The notes: generated from the letters alone by a model not told the origin. Shown: positions 1-6,238, counted from the stretch's first letter. The stretch is 10,120 nucleotides of DNA from Oscillospiraceae bacterium (GCA_015067385.1 SVMP01000072.1:1-10120), one strand, 5' to 3'. A program made the numbers and translations.

Positions 1-503
1 GCAAGCCCTCAAATATTTCGGGTATTGCAACAGTATGCGTGCTTGAAGGTACACGACCGATAATAGCTGAGGTTCAGGCGCTTGTCGCCCCTACCCCGTT
101 TCCCACTCCGCGAAGAGTGTCTGTAGGCTTTGATTACGGCAGATTTAATCTTCTTATAGCAGTCCTTGAAAAACGGTGTAAGATGTTTTTCGGAACATCG
201 GACGTTTACATAAATGTTATAGGCGGTCTTCGAATAGATGAACCCGCTGCAGATCTCTCGGTAGCCGTTGCATTAGCTTCAGGACTTAAAGACTTTATTA
301 TTCCCGAAGACACCATACTCATCGGCGAGGTCGGTCTTGCAGGCGAAATAAGAGCCGTCACAGCGCTTGAAAAACGTATATCAGAAGCGAAAGCTCTCGG
401 ATTTAAAAGAGCGGTAGTACCGTCAAGAAACAGGATCGATTTTGAATCAGACATAGAACTTATTCAGGTTGACAATATAAAAGACGTTTTTAATAAAATG
501 TAA
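1..503 (+). CDS. radA: DNA repair protein RadA, C-terminal part (5' end outside window)
   Basis: This is the last 167 or so residues of RadA/Sms, the RecA-like branch-migration ATPase that helps process recombination intermediates. The frame is open from base 3 to the TAA at 501-503, so the gene is cut by the left edge. What is visible is the C-terminal Lon-protease-like domain. It has the family signature LEGTRPIIAEVQALV near the start, followed by PRRVSVGFDYGR, DVYINVIGGLRIDEPAADL and GEVGLAGEIRAV. The zinc finger, Walker A and KNRFG regions must lie upstream of the window. The GTG at 39 is an internal valine codon and not a start, because the homology continues upstream of it. A hairpin follows directly after the stop codon. 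The identification rests on several family motifs in order. Confidence 0.95.
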   Translation, partial: KPSNISGIATVCVLEGTRPIIAEVQALVAPTPFPTPRRVSVGFDYGRFNLLIAVLEKRCKMFFGTSDVYINVIGGLRIDEPAADLSVAVALASGLKDFIIPEDTILIGEVGLAGEIRAVTALEKRISEAKALGFKRAVVPSRNRIDFESDIELIQVDNIKDVFNKM

Positions 504-505
504 AA

Positions 506-535
506 ATAAGAGCTGATCAAATGATCAGCTCTTAT
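506..535. terminator. bidirectional hairpin terminator between radA and the convergent membrane-protein gene
   Basis: A perfect 14-bp inverted repeat (506-519 with 522-535, 2-nt loop) starts three bases after the radA stop. On the plus strand it is followed by GG and then TTTT. On the minus strand it is followed by a run of five T's (502-506 on the plus strand as A's). It can therefore serve both convergent genes and looks stronger in the minus direction. Confidence 0.8.
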
Positions 536-576
536 GGTTTTATGGACGTATTATTAATAACTGTTTTGCTTTTACG

Positions 577-1650
577 CTAGATATTTTCCATATTGGCTAT
601 CTTCCAGCCGTTTTCGGTTTTTATCAGTATTATTTTGTAATTTGAATGATACTCCTCCGTGGAATACTTCAGTTCAACGACATAATCAAAAGTTATTTCC
701 GCAAGGATCTGTGTTTCCGTATACTCCTCGTAACGCAGAATTTCAAAATTTTCCAGTCCCGAACTCAAAATTTCAGGGTTATACATGGTCCAGGAACTGT
801 TAAAATTTTCAACAACTTTTGAATATTCTGATCCGTCAAGAACATACTGCAGATAGTTTTCCATTTCTTTCTCGAGAGAGATCACACTAATATATTCTTC
901 CATGGCAGAACGGATAAAGTTGTAAATATTATTGTAATTAACTTCTTTTCGTTCAAAAATAATATTGTTGAAATCTTCCGAAACTGTTTGAGTATATGCT
1001 TCACCGTATATGGGATCAACCGTAAAAACAGGTTCCTTTATAAAACCATAAAGCTCATATGTGACATATCCAGGTGACTCTATTCCGTTTATTTCAGGAT
1101 AATCGTCAACTTTTTCTGTATTTGAAATGTATTTATCTGCGATAATAGACCCGTCTGCATAAAGAATATATCCTTTCGGTACTGTCACGGTATATTTTTC
1201 CAAAAATTCAAACGGTTCGCAATTTTCTATCTTCCATGTTTTAAATCCGTATTTTGTTTTTGTATCGGAAATTGAAAGTATTACATATCCGATACGTTCC
1301 CCGTTTCCGTAGATATTATATCTGACAGTATCCACACCCGAATGAGAAGAACTTTCAAGGAATGAAAGCTCCTTATTTTCGTAACGCTGACGCAGGACTG
1401 AAATACATTCTTCCGAACCCGCAAAGTCTGTCTGAACAAACTTTGAATACACAAAAGGATAGCTGTATTCTCCGTTTTCAATTTTTTTCAGATATTTTTC
1501 AACAACTTTATACGGTTGACTTGATTCGAAATCTTTAAGAACATCGTTTGTAAACAGCAGTCCGGAAATGCAGATCACGCAAAGAATCATTATAAAGCCA
1601 AGGTAAAATATCCAAAAAACACTGATTTCCGTTTTTTTTCTATTCAACAT
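577..1650 (-). CDS. membrane-anchored protein of unknown function with NTF2-like features
   Basis: I do not recognise the family by name. The 357-residue product starts with a short basic segment (MLNRKKTE) and one hydrophobic helix at about residues 10-34, followed by a soluble, probably extracellular part rich in aromatic and acidic residues. The closing stretch, YKIILIKTENGWKIANM, has the strand pattern typical of NTF2-like/DUF-type lipoprotein domains. A related-looking helix-then-strands pattern near residues 45-130 suggests two such domains, which is inference. The ATG at 1650 is chosen because GGAGGT lies five bases before it. An upstream in-frame start at 1698 would run well into the preceding gene and has no such site. 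The gene overlaps the upstream phosphodiester-glycosidase gene by 11 nt, so the two are probably translated together and act at the cell surface. Confidence 0.75.
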   Translation of the reverse strand: MLNRKKTEISVFWIFYLGFIMILCVICISGLLFTNDVLKDFESSQPYKVVEKYLKKIENGEYSYPFVYSKFVQTDFAGSEECISVLRQRYENKELSFLESSSHSGVDTVRYNIYGNGERIGYVILSISDTKTKYGFKTWKIENCEPFEFLEKYTVTVPKGYILYADGSIIADKYISNTEKVDDYPEINGIESPGYVTYELYGFIKEPVFTVDPIYGEAYTQTVSEDFNNIIFERKEVNYNNIYNFIRSAMEEYISVISLEKEMENYLQYVLDGSEYSKVVENFNSSWTMYNPEILSSGLENFEILRYEEYTETQILAEITFDYVVELKYSTEEYHSNYKIILIKTENGWKIANMENI

Positions 1651-2647
1651 CCGGGACCTCCGCAACAGCAAAACATGTTGGGATCCTACCCGGGCCATAG
1701 AGGGAACAGCATTTGGTGACTATTTCCCCTTCATAGACCATCAACGAAGATGATCCGCCGTCAAGATTACAGGCATTTACCGCACCGTATTTGACCATAA
1801 TATCAATAAGATCCTGATAAGTCGCTCCTAAACTCTGAGGCTGTCTTCCGTCAATAACAAGAAGAAGAACTGTTCCGTCAGCACGCTGGCCTATCGCAGT
1901 CCGAGGATTCAGACCAAGGCTGAAACCGCTGACATTCGTTGGTTGTCCGTCCTTTATCAATATCGGAGAAAATGAAATCGCATCTCTCAATCCCATAGAG
2001 ATTGCATCGTCGGCTGTCATTTTATCCACTATAAGCTTATTTTCAGAATTAAATCCAACAATGGTATACGCTCTTGTTTCATCGCCGCAAAAAAGAATTT
2101 CTCCATTGCTTATAGCCACGCCCATTGGCATATCTCCGCCATTATCGGCATACGCGCCACCGTTTATTGCCGCAACGGAATTGCTCGATTCCGCAAGTTC
2201 TTTTAATTTCATTCCTTTTCCGTTTTCCTGAAACGGTTGAGAGGTTACAACAGAAACTCTTGAAGGATCGGCAATCAACAACATTTTTCCGTTATAAGTT
2301 GATCCATATATATTTATAAGCTCAATTTCAGGTTTCTTTTCTTCCGGAATTTCCGTCACAACTTCCGAAACAGGCGGTATATTCTCTGAAATGATTTCAT
2401 CCGGTGTAAAGTCTACACGTCCTACGCCTTGTGTAATTGCTCTTATTTCTTCATCCGAAAGAAACCATTGAGCGAGAAATCTTCCGTTATAAGTTTCCAT
2501 TACGGTTGAAACAAAAATATTTCTTGCCGCAGCGGACGGACCGTAATGAATTCTTTTTAAAACTCCGAACATGAAAGAAACACCGAAAACGCCTGCTGTG
2601 AGGCAGACGATAAGTATTCTTAAAATAACTTTCAGTGTTTTTTTCAT
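1640..2647 (-). CDS. phosphodiester glycosidase (NAGPA-domain) family protein, membrane-anchored
   Basis: This 335-residue protein belongs to the NAGPA family (PF09992), whose founding member removes GlcNAc from phosphodiester-linked GlcNAc-P-mannose. Bacterial members are linked to exopolysaccharide or envelope metabolism, mostly untested. One membrane helix is visible at about residues 8-30, then a linker rich in Pro and Glu (about 80-108), then the domain from about 110 to 330. Family landmarks are INGG at 161-164, NPRTAIGQ at 247-254, VIDGR at 264-268, CNLDGGSSS at 293-301 and the closing GPGRIPTCFAV at 318-328. The catalytic domain should face outside the cell. The start is the ATG at 2647, with a weak GGGA eight bases upstream. 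It is the first gene of a two-gene operon and overlaps the next by 11 nt. The natural substrate cannot be told from the sequence. Confidence 0.9.
   Translation of the reverse strand: MKKTLKVILRILIVCLTAGVFGVSFMFGVLKRIHYGPSAAARNIFVSTVMETYNGRFLAQWFLSDEEIRAITQGVGRVDFTPDEIISENIPPVSEVVTEIPEEKKPEIELINIYGSTYNGKMLLIADPSRVSVVTSQPFQENGKGMKLKELAESSNSVAAINGGAYADNGGDMPMGVAISNGEILFCGDETRAYTIVGFNSENKLIVDKMTADDAISMGLRDAISFSPILIKDGQPTNVSGFSLGLNPRTAIGQRADGTVLLLVIDGRQPQSLGATYQDLIDIMVKYGAVNACNLDGGSSSLMVYEGEIVTKCCSLYGPGRIPTCFAVAEVPDVE
1656..1661 (-). promoter_or_regulatory. ribosome binding site GGAGGT that decides the start at 1650
   Basis: GGAGGT on the minus strand, five bases before the ATG at 1650, lies inside the last codons of the preceding gene. 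It supports the 1650 start over the longer reading from 1698. Confidence 0.8.
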
Positions 2648-2684
2648 TATAACGATCCCAATAAAGAGTTTTTTTCATTATAAC
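2637..2684 (-). repeat. two 17-bp perfect direct repeats 31 bp apart at promoter and start codon
   Basis: The sequence GTTATAATGAAAAAAAC (minus strand) occurs at 2684-2668 and again at 2653-2637. The distal copy supplies the -10 element. The proximal copy supplies the start codon and first lysine codons of the NAGPA gene. This looks like a small local duplication. Confidence 0.85.
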
Positions 2685-2705
2685 ATATTATAACTTTAAT
2701 ATCAA
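2677..2705 (-). promoter_or_regulatory. promoter of the NAGPA/membrane-protein operon
   Basis: On the minus strand TTGATA (2705-2700) and TATAAT (2682-2677) are separated by 17 bp, a near-consensus sigma-A promoter. Transcription would begin near 2670, giving a leader of about 23 nt before the ATG at 2647. The -10 lies inside one copy of a 17-bp direct repeat. Confidence 0.75.
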
Positions 2706-2902
2706 CAGTTTACGTTAATTTCTTATAATTTTTTTAAGTTTCATTACAAATAAAAAACTGACTTTTCGGGTAAGAGTTGTGAGACTCTTCACTAAACACG
2801 AAGAATTTTCCATTCGATTTTCTATGCTGTTCGTCAATTAAAAAAGTACTGAAAGATTATGCCGAAACTCCCATGATTTTCTATTTTGAAACAAAAATTT
2901 TA
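2706..2902. other. non-coding stretch between divergent promoters
   Basis: No gene is supported here. Together with the flanking promoters it makes a gap of about 340 bp. It is AT-rich and holds a small perfect hairpin (AAGAGT at 2772-2777 pairing with ACTCTT at 2784-2789, 6-nt loop) without a clear T-run. I see no riboswitch or RNA gene in it. Confidence 0.6.
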
Positions 2903-2931
2903 TTGACAAAACAGAAAGTTCATGGTATACT
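2903..2931 (+). promoter_or_regulatory. trxA promoter
   Basis: TTGACA at 2903-2908 and TATACT at 2926-2931 with a 17-bp spacer give a near-perfect sigma-A promoter. Transcription should start near 2938, leaving a leader of about 48 nt. AGAGGTG at 2975-2981 is the ribosome binding site. Confidence 0.85.
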
Positions 2932-2985
2932 TAATTGATTTTACCATAATTAAAAATTTTTTTCTATAAAAATAAGAGGTGCAAA

Positions 2986-3294
2986 ATGGCATACGTAGTA
3001 TTGACATCCGAAAATTTCGAAGAAGAAGTTATCAAGTCGGACAAGCCTGTTCTTGTTGACTTTTGGGCGACATGGTGCGGCCCTTGCAGAATGATCGCTC
3101 CTATCGTTGAACAGATCGCAGACGAAAATGAAGACATCAAAGTATGCAAAGTCGATGTTGACGATCAGCCGGAGCTCACATCAAGTTTCGGAATCCAGAG
3201 CATACCCACTCTTATCGTTTTCAAAAACGGCGAGATCGCCAATAAAGCAGTCGGCGCACGTTCAAAAGAAGCGATCCTTGAAATGCTCAAATAA
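2986..3294 (+). CDS. trxA: thioredoxin
   Basis: This is a classical cytosolic thioredoxin of 102 residues, the usual length, which reduces protein disulfides with electrons from thioredoxin reductase. The active site FWATWCGPC ends with Cys31 and Cys34. The cis-proline motif SIPT has Pro74, and the interior Asp in VDFWA and the closing GA motif are all present. There is no signal peptide. The ATG at 2986 follows AGAGGTG at a good distance, and a consensus promoter precedes it, so the gene is probably transcribed alone and strongly. No reductase gene is next to it. The stop codon TAA (3292-3294) touches the stop codon of the opposing gene, so transcription must end inside that gene or in overlapping 3' regions. 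Confidence 0.97.
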   Translation: MAYVVLTSENFEEEVIKSDKPVLVDFWATWCGPCRMIAPIVEQIADENEDIKVCKVDVDDQPELTSSFGIQSIPTLIVFKNGEIANKAVGARSKEAILEMLK

Positions 3295-3825
3295 TCAAAG
3301 TCCCTGCTTTTTTCTTAAAGCATTGCATATTGAATAGACTGCGTCAAGATTTGACGGACGCCCTGTATCCGAGCTGTATGAAGAACCGAATATTTCGGAA
3401 AGGATAAACGGATCGCCTCTGTCAAACGCAACAGACACAGCGTACCGTATACTACGCTCTATCTTAGACACAGAGGTATTATATTCCGATGTTAAAACAG
3501 AATATATATGCCCGGTAACATGCTCTCTGTCTTTTTCATTAACCGCAGTCATAACAGCAGTGCGAAGATAATAAAAACCTCTTACGTTTTCAGGGATACC
3601 TATATCGATAAGAAAATCCGAAACTGTCTGTTCGGAAACGATATATGTCCTGACGTGCCTCTCCTCCTTTTTCGGCAGAAAATTAAAAAGGTTTTTAGCG
3701 ACACTTTTAATTTCTGAAGCCCCGAAAGGAATAACAAGATAAAAAATATCTTCCTTTTTCTTTTTTATAATATGTGCGTTACCGAGAGATATAATTTCAT
3801 CTCCCAAAGATAAATATTTCCGCAC
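3295..3825 (-). CDS. stand-alone Spo0A C-terminal-domain DNA-binding protein (no functional receiver)
   Basis: Residues from about 66 to 173 of this 176-residue protein read as the effector domain of Spo0A (Spo0A_C, PF08769). The markers are FLIDIGIPENVRGFYYLR (71-88), the recognition-helix region SEYNTSVSKIERSIRYAV (113-130), VAFDRGD (132-138) and the tail IFGSSYSSDTGRPSN (145-159). Glu123, Arg124 and Arg127 fall where the Spo0A recognition helix carries its conserved Glu and Arg residues. Full Spo0A has about 260 residues with an N-terminal phospho-acceptor receiver. Here only about 62 residues precede the domain, without the acidic pocket or phosphorylatable Asp. The stretch FYLVIPFGASEI resembles the last strand and helix of a receiver, with Ile at the usual Lys position. 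The GTG start at 3825 follows AGGGGG nine bases upstream. It is not Spo0A itself; its role is unknown, and it is probably a regulator that binds 0A-like sites. Confidence 0.85.
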   Translation of the reverse strand: MRKYLSLGDEIISLGNAHIIKKKKEDIFYLVIPFGASEIKSVAKNLFNFLPKKEERHVRTYIVSEQTVSDFLIDIGIPENVRGFYYLRTAVMTAVNEKDREHVTGHIYSVLTSEYNTSVSKIERSIRYAVSVAFDRGDPFILSEIFGSSYSSDTGRPSNLDAVYSICNALRKKQGL

Positions 3826-3850
3826 AGTTTAGTTCCCCCTCAACATGATT

Positions 3851-3888
3851 CCGAAAATTATCGATTATTACCGAAAATTTTCGACAAA
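3851..3888 (-). promoter_or_regulatory. candidate Spo0A-type operator: 0A box and two 14-bp repeats 20 bp apart
   Basis: The plus strand reads CCGAAAATTATCGA at 3851-3864 and CCGAAAATTTTCGA at 3871-3884, differing at one base and offset by exactly 20 bp. The second runs into ACAAA, so the minus strand holds a perfect 0A box, TGTCGAA (3886-3880), within TTTGTCGAAAA. The matching site in the first repeat is degenerate. A 12-bp perfect palindrome (CGAAAATTTTCG, 3872-3883) overlaps. The sites lie roughly 30-55 bp after the predicted start of the minus-strand transcript, a position that suits repression. Binding by the neighbouring Spo0A-like protein is inference. Confidence 0.65.
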
Positions 3889-3893
3889 TTTTT

Positions 3894-3922
3894 TCTTTGT
3901 ATTTTGATTTAACTACTATAAT
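3894..3922 (+). promoter_or_regulatory. possible weak promoter for the cytidylate-kinase-like gene
   Basis: TATAAT at 3917-3922 overlaps the opposing -10 in the shared sequence TATAATTATA. Its -35 position (3894-3899, TCTTTG) matches poorly. A weak -35 with a 0A box just upstream is the layout seen at activator-dependent promoters. No better plus-strand promoter is visible before 3989. Confidence 0.4.
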
Positions 3923-3949
3923 TATACCCCTATTTATGAAAACTGTCAA
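3921..3949 (-). promoter_or_regulatory. consensus promoter of the Spo0A-like gene
   Basis: On the minus strand TTGACA (3949-3944) and TATAAT (3926-3921) are separated by 17 bp, an exact consensus. The start should be near 3914, leaving a leader of about 88 nt that contains the 20-bp-phased repeats. Confidence 0.85.
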
Positions 3950-3988
3950 GTTGTATCATTTCAACAGGTAAAGAAAGAGAGTAAAACC

Positions 3989-4849
3989 ATGAATTTCAGA
4001 ATATCACTTACAGGAGATCTGGGCAGCGGCAAAAGCACTGTCGGCAAGATACTCTCCGAAAAATATGAAGCAAAGATTTATTCGACAGGCCCTATCGTTC
4101 GCCAGATCGCTGCAGATAGAGGCATCTCTGTTGGTGAACTGAACAAGCTGATGGAGTCTGACCCGAAGATCGATCATGAAATGGACGACCGTCTCAAGCT
4201 TTTATCAAACGAACCCGGCAACCTGATAATTGATTCAAGAATGGCATGGTTCTTTACGGAAGGAACATTCCGCGTTTATCTTGCAACATCCATAGAAGAA
4301 TCTGCAAAAAGAATATACAACGACCCGAACCGTTCCTCAGAAAAATTCGAAAGTGTTGAAGAAGCGGTTGTTAAGATCAGAGCAAGAAAACAGAGCGAAA
4401 ATCTCAGATATAAAACGCTTTACGGTGCAGACTGCAGTTTTATGGGCAACTACGACCTTGTTGTTGACACCACAGCCTCCCCTGCCGAAGCTGCGGCGGA
4501 AATCATCAGCGAATCATATAAAAATTACCTGGACGGCAAAGATACCGTAAAGATCTATATGTACGGCGGTCGTCTCATTCCGACCCACGAAATCTCCGAA
4601 GAAGAGATCAAGGCTGCAGTAGAAACTAAAGATGAACCTCTCGATACAGCCGTTAATATTACGGTTTGCAACGGCGAGATGTTTATAACAAACAAGGAAG
4701 ATACCGTAAAAGCTCTCAGATGCGTTGCGGCAGGCAATAATCTTATTCCCTGCATTGCAGAATACACGGACACTGCACCCACTGTCTCCGAAAACGCAAA
4801 AAACATCTGGAAACAGACTGTAAACGAAATAAAGCCTAAGAAGAAATAA
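3989..4849 (+). CDS. cytidylate-kinase-like P-loop protein with extra C-terminal domain
   Basis: Residues 1 to about 180 form a P-loop nucleoside-monophosphate-kinase fold. The Walker A motif is GDLGSGKST (9-17), a STGPIVRQIA helix (32-41) follows, then LIIDSRMAWFF (79-89), an Arg-rich lid region KIRARKQSE (129-137) and the closing VVDTT (158-162). This resembles the short cytidylate-kinase-like proteins of Clostridia, which would phosphorylate CMP/dCMP with ATP in the cytosol, though the substrate is unproven. The protein is about 100 residues longer than a minimal kinase. The C-terminal part (about 185-286) has the pattern of a ParB/sulfiredoxin-type domain, with IPTHEI (197-202), VNITVCNGEMFIT (222-234) and AGNNLIPCIAE (248-258), but lacks the usual DGHHR signature. 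AGAGAG at 3976-3981 is a weak ribosome binding site. A hairpin terminator follows about 70 nt after the stop, so it is probably a single-gene unit. Confidence 0.75.
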   Translation: MNFRISLTGDLGSGKSTVGKILSEKYEAKIYSTGPIVRQIAADRGISVGELNKLMESDPKIDHEMDDRLKLLSNEPGNLIIDSRMAWFFTEGTFRVYLATSIEESAKRIYNDPNRSSEKFESVEEAVVKIRARKQSENLRYKTLYGADCSFMGNYDLVVDTTASPAEAAAEIISESYKNYLDGKDTVKIYMYGGRLIPTHEISEEEIKAAVETKDEPLDTAVNITVCNGEMFITNKEDTVKALRCVAAGNNLIPCIAEYTDTAPTVSENAKNIWKQTVNEIKPKKK

Positions 4850-4916
4850 AGAAAACGAATCCCTCGGAATTTTGGCGTTAAGCGTGAAGGACAGTTTTAA
4901 TACCCCATAAGTTATC

Positions 4917-4949
4917 AAAAACGAGCTGACTTTTGTTGGCTCGTTTTTT
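4917..4949 (+). terminator. hairpin terminator after the kinase-like gene
   Basis: AAAAACGAGC (4917-4926) pairs with GCTCGTTTTT (4939-4948). The inner TGAC/GTTG can extend the stem around a TTTT loop, and the right arm runs into six T's. On the minus strand the mirror image also ends in T's. A third copy of ACGAGC lies at 4975-4980. Confidence 0.85.
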
Positions 4950-5021
4950 ACTATTGTATAGTTATCCACTCAAACGAGCAAAAAACAACTAATCGTGGTT
5001 AAGCTTGCAAAAATGCGGTTA

Positions 5022-5050
5022 TTGATTTATATAAATCATTGTGGTAAAAT
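5022..5050 (+). promoter_or_regulatory. promoter of the XRE regulator gene with palindrome over the -35
   Basis: TTGATT (5022-5027) and TAAAAT (5045-5050) are separated by 17 bp. A perfect 16-bp palindrome, TGATTTATATAAATCA (5023-5038), covers the -35 and the start of the spacer. This is a good candidate operator, possibly for the regulator's own product, and that link is inference. AAAGGAG at 5101-5107 is the ribosome binding site for the ATG at 5114. Confidence 0.65.
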
Positions 5051-5113
5051 TATTATGCTGACAGGGCCCGTTATGCAGATGAAATCATAACCAATTATAG
5101 AAAGGAGTATGTT

Positions 5114-6238
5114 ATGGATTTATTAATTAGTGAAAGAATAAAAAAATATCGTAAAGATAAAGAAATGACCCAAGATGCTTTAGCACAAGCGTTATCAGTA
5201 TCACCGCAATCGGTCTCCAAGTGGGAATGTGGCGACGGATATCCTGATATTACACTTCTTCCTGCAATTGCTAATTTTTTTGAGGTGACTATAGATGAAC
5301 TGATAGGCAATGACGAAATAAGCGCCAAAGAAGATGTGCAAAAAAACTTTTTTAATGTTATAAATACTCTTTCTCCCAATGATCAATTGGAATTAGCGAT
5401 ACAATATAATAAAAAGTATCCTCGAAATTGGCATATCGCAACCTCGCTTATGCACAGAATCACTCGCTATCGCGGTAACAACGAAGACGAGTATAGAAAA
5501 TTGCTTGTAAACATCGGCGAGAGAATCTTGAAAGATTGTACTGATAGTACTATGCGTAGAAGTGCGGTTACTGCAATGTGTATGGTATGTGATGAGGAAG
5601 AGATTCAATCATGGTTGAATAGAGACACAACCTTTTGGTATGAAGGCAGACCTGAAATTTATGAAAAACGCTATAAATTATCTGGCGAGGAAGAAAAATA
5701 TTGGATGATCAGAAATGCCGGGAACTTTCTGCGGACATCCGCGATGATCGGGAGAATGCGCGAGCATAAAAGTTATATTGGCAAGCCGGAAGATTCGGTA
5801 GAGTGGAATACAATGTATCTCAATATTCTTACCGGAATTACTCAAAATTCAATTCCTGATGGTTGGATTCCTGAATATACTATGCAATATATTCGATTGT
5901 CTGCAGCGTATTTTGGTTTGGGGGATAAGGAGAGTGGATATTCACATTTAGAAAAGGCTCTTGAATTATGCAAGCGATGGCAGGAATTCCCCGAGAATGC
6001 ATTGCTGGATTTAGGAAATCCGCTATTCTTTGGAGAAACCAAACTAATAAAAAACGATTGGCTTATTCAATTGCCAAACGGCGAAAAGTTGCCCCTTCTT
6101 CAAGGATTCAAGAACAGCATAGCAAACCTTGCGAGCATTATGCAGGCAGAAAAAGGATGGGAATGGTTTAATAGTGTACGAACTGAAGAACGTTGGTCTG
6201 CTATTTTATCTGAGGCGAAATCTCTAACTATTCTATAG
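5114..6238 (+). CDS. XRE-family transcriptional regulator with long helical C-terminal part
   Basis: The first 65 residues are a typical XRE/Cro-type helix-turn-helix. They include ISERIKKYRKDKEMTQDALA, the recognition helix region SPQSVSKWECGD (30-41), then YPDITLLPAIANFFEVTIDELIG. Such domains bind operator DNA as dimers. The other 310 residues are mostly helical and rich in Trp, Tyr and charged residues. They contain a TPR-like pair around YIRLSAAYFGLGDKESGYSHLEKALELC (about 256-285) and probably serve for dimerisation or ligand sensing. This architecture is common among solitary regulators of Clostridia and has no agreed function. There is no membrane segment. An AAAGGAG site and a promoter precede it and a strong hairpin follows, so it stands alone. 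The gene seems more AT-rich in codon choice than its neighbours (by eye), which may point to separate acquisition. Its targets are unknown apart from a possible own operator. Confidence 0.88.
   Translation: MDLLISERIKKYRKDKEMTQDALAQALSVSPQSVSKWECGDGYPDITLLPAIANFFEVTIDELIGNDEISAKEDVQKNFFNVINTLSPNDQLELAIQYNKKYPRNWHIATSLMHRITRYRGNNEDEYRKLLVNIGERILKDCTDSTMRRSAVTAMCMVCDEEEIQSWLNRDTTFWYEGRPEIYEKRYKLSGEEEKYWMIRNAGNFLRTSAMIGRMREHKSYIGKPEDSVEWNTMYLNILTGITQNSIPDGWIPEYTMQYIRLSAAYFGLGDKESGYSHLEKALELCKRWQEFPENALLDLGNPLFFGETKLIKNDWLIQLPNGEKLPLLQGFKNSIANLASIMQAEKGWEWFNSVRTEERWSAILSEAKSLTIL

Noticed and set aside
1651..1698. A longer reading of the NTF2-like membrane protein starting at 1698
   Set aside because: It would put 16 extra residues inside the preceding gene and has no good ribosome binding site, while GGAGGT lies five bases before the ATG at 1650.
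2487..2678. A 63-codon minus-strand frame starting at the distal repeat copy
   Set aside because: Its ATG lies inside the -10 element of the promoter and the frame overlaps the clear NAGPA gene in another phase.
2772..2789. Small hairpin in the long gap before trxA as a terminator or RNA gene
   Set aside because: Only 6 bp of stem, no T-run, no further conserved structure visible.
3295..3825. Call as Spo0A
   Set aside because: The receiver domain with its phospho-acceptor Asp is absent and the protein is about 85 residues too short.
4514..4969. A 151-codon minus-strand frame
   Set aside because: It is antisense to the C-terminal part of the kinase-like gene and crosses the terminator; the product has no recognisable motif.
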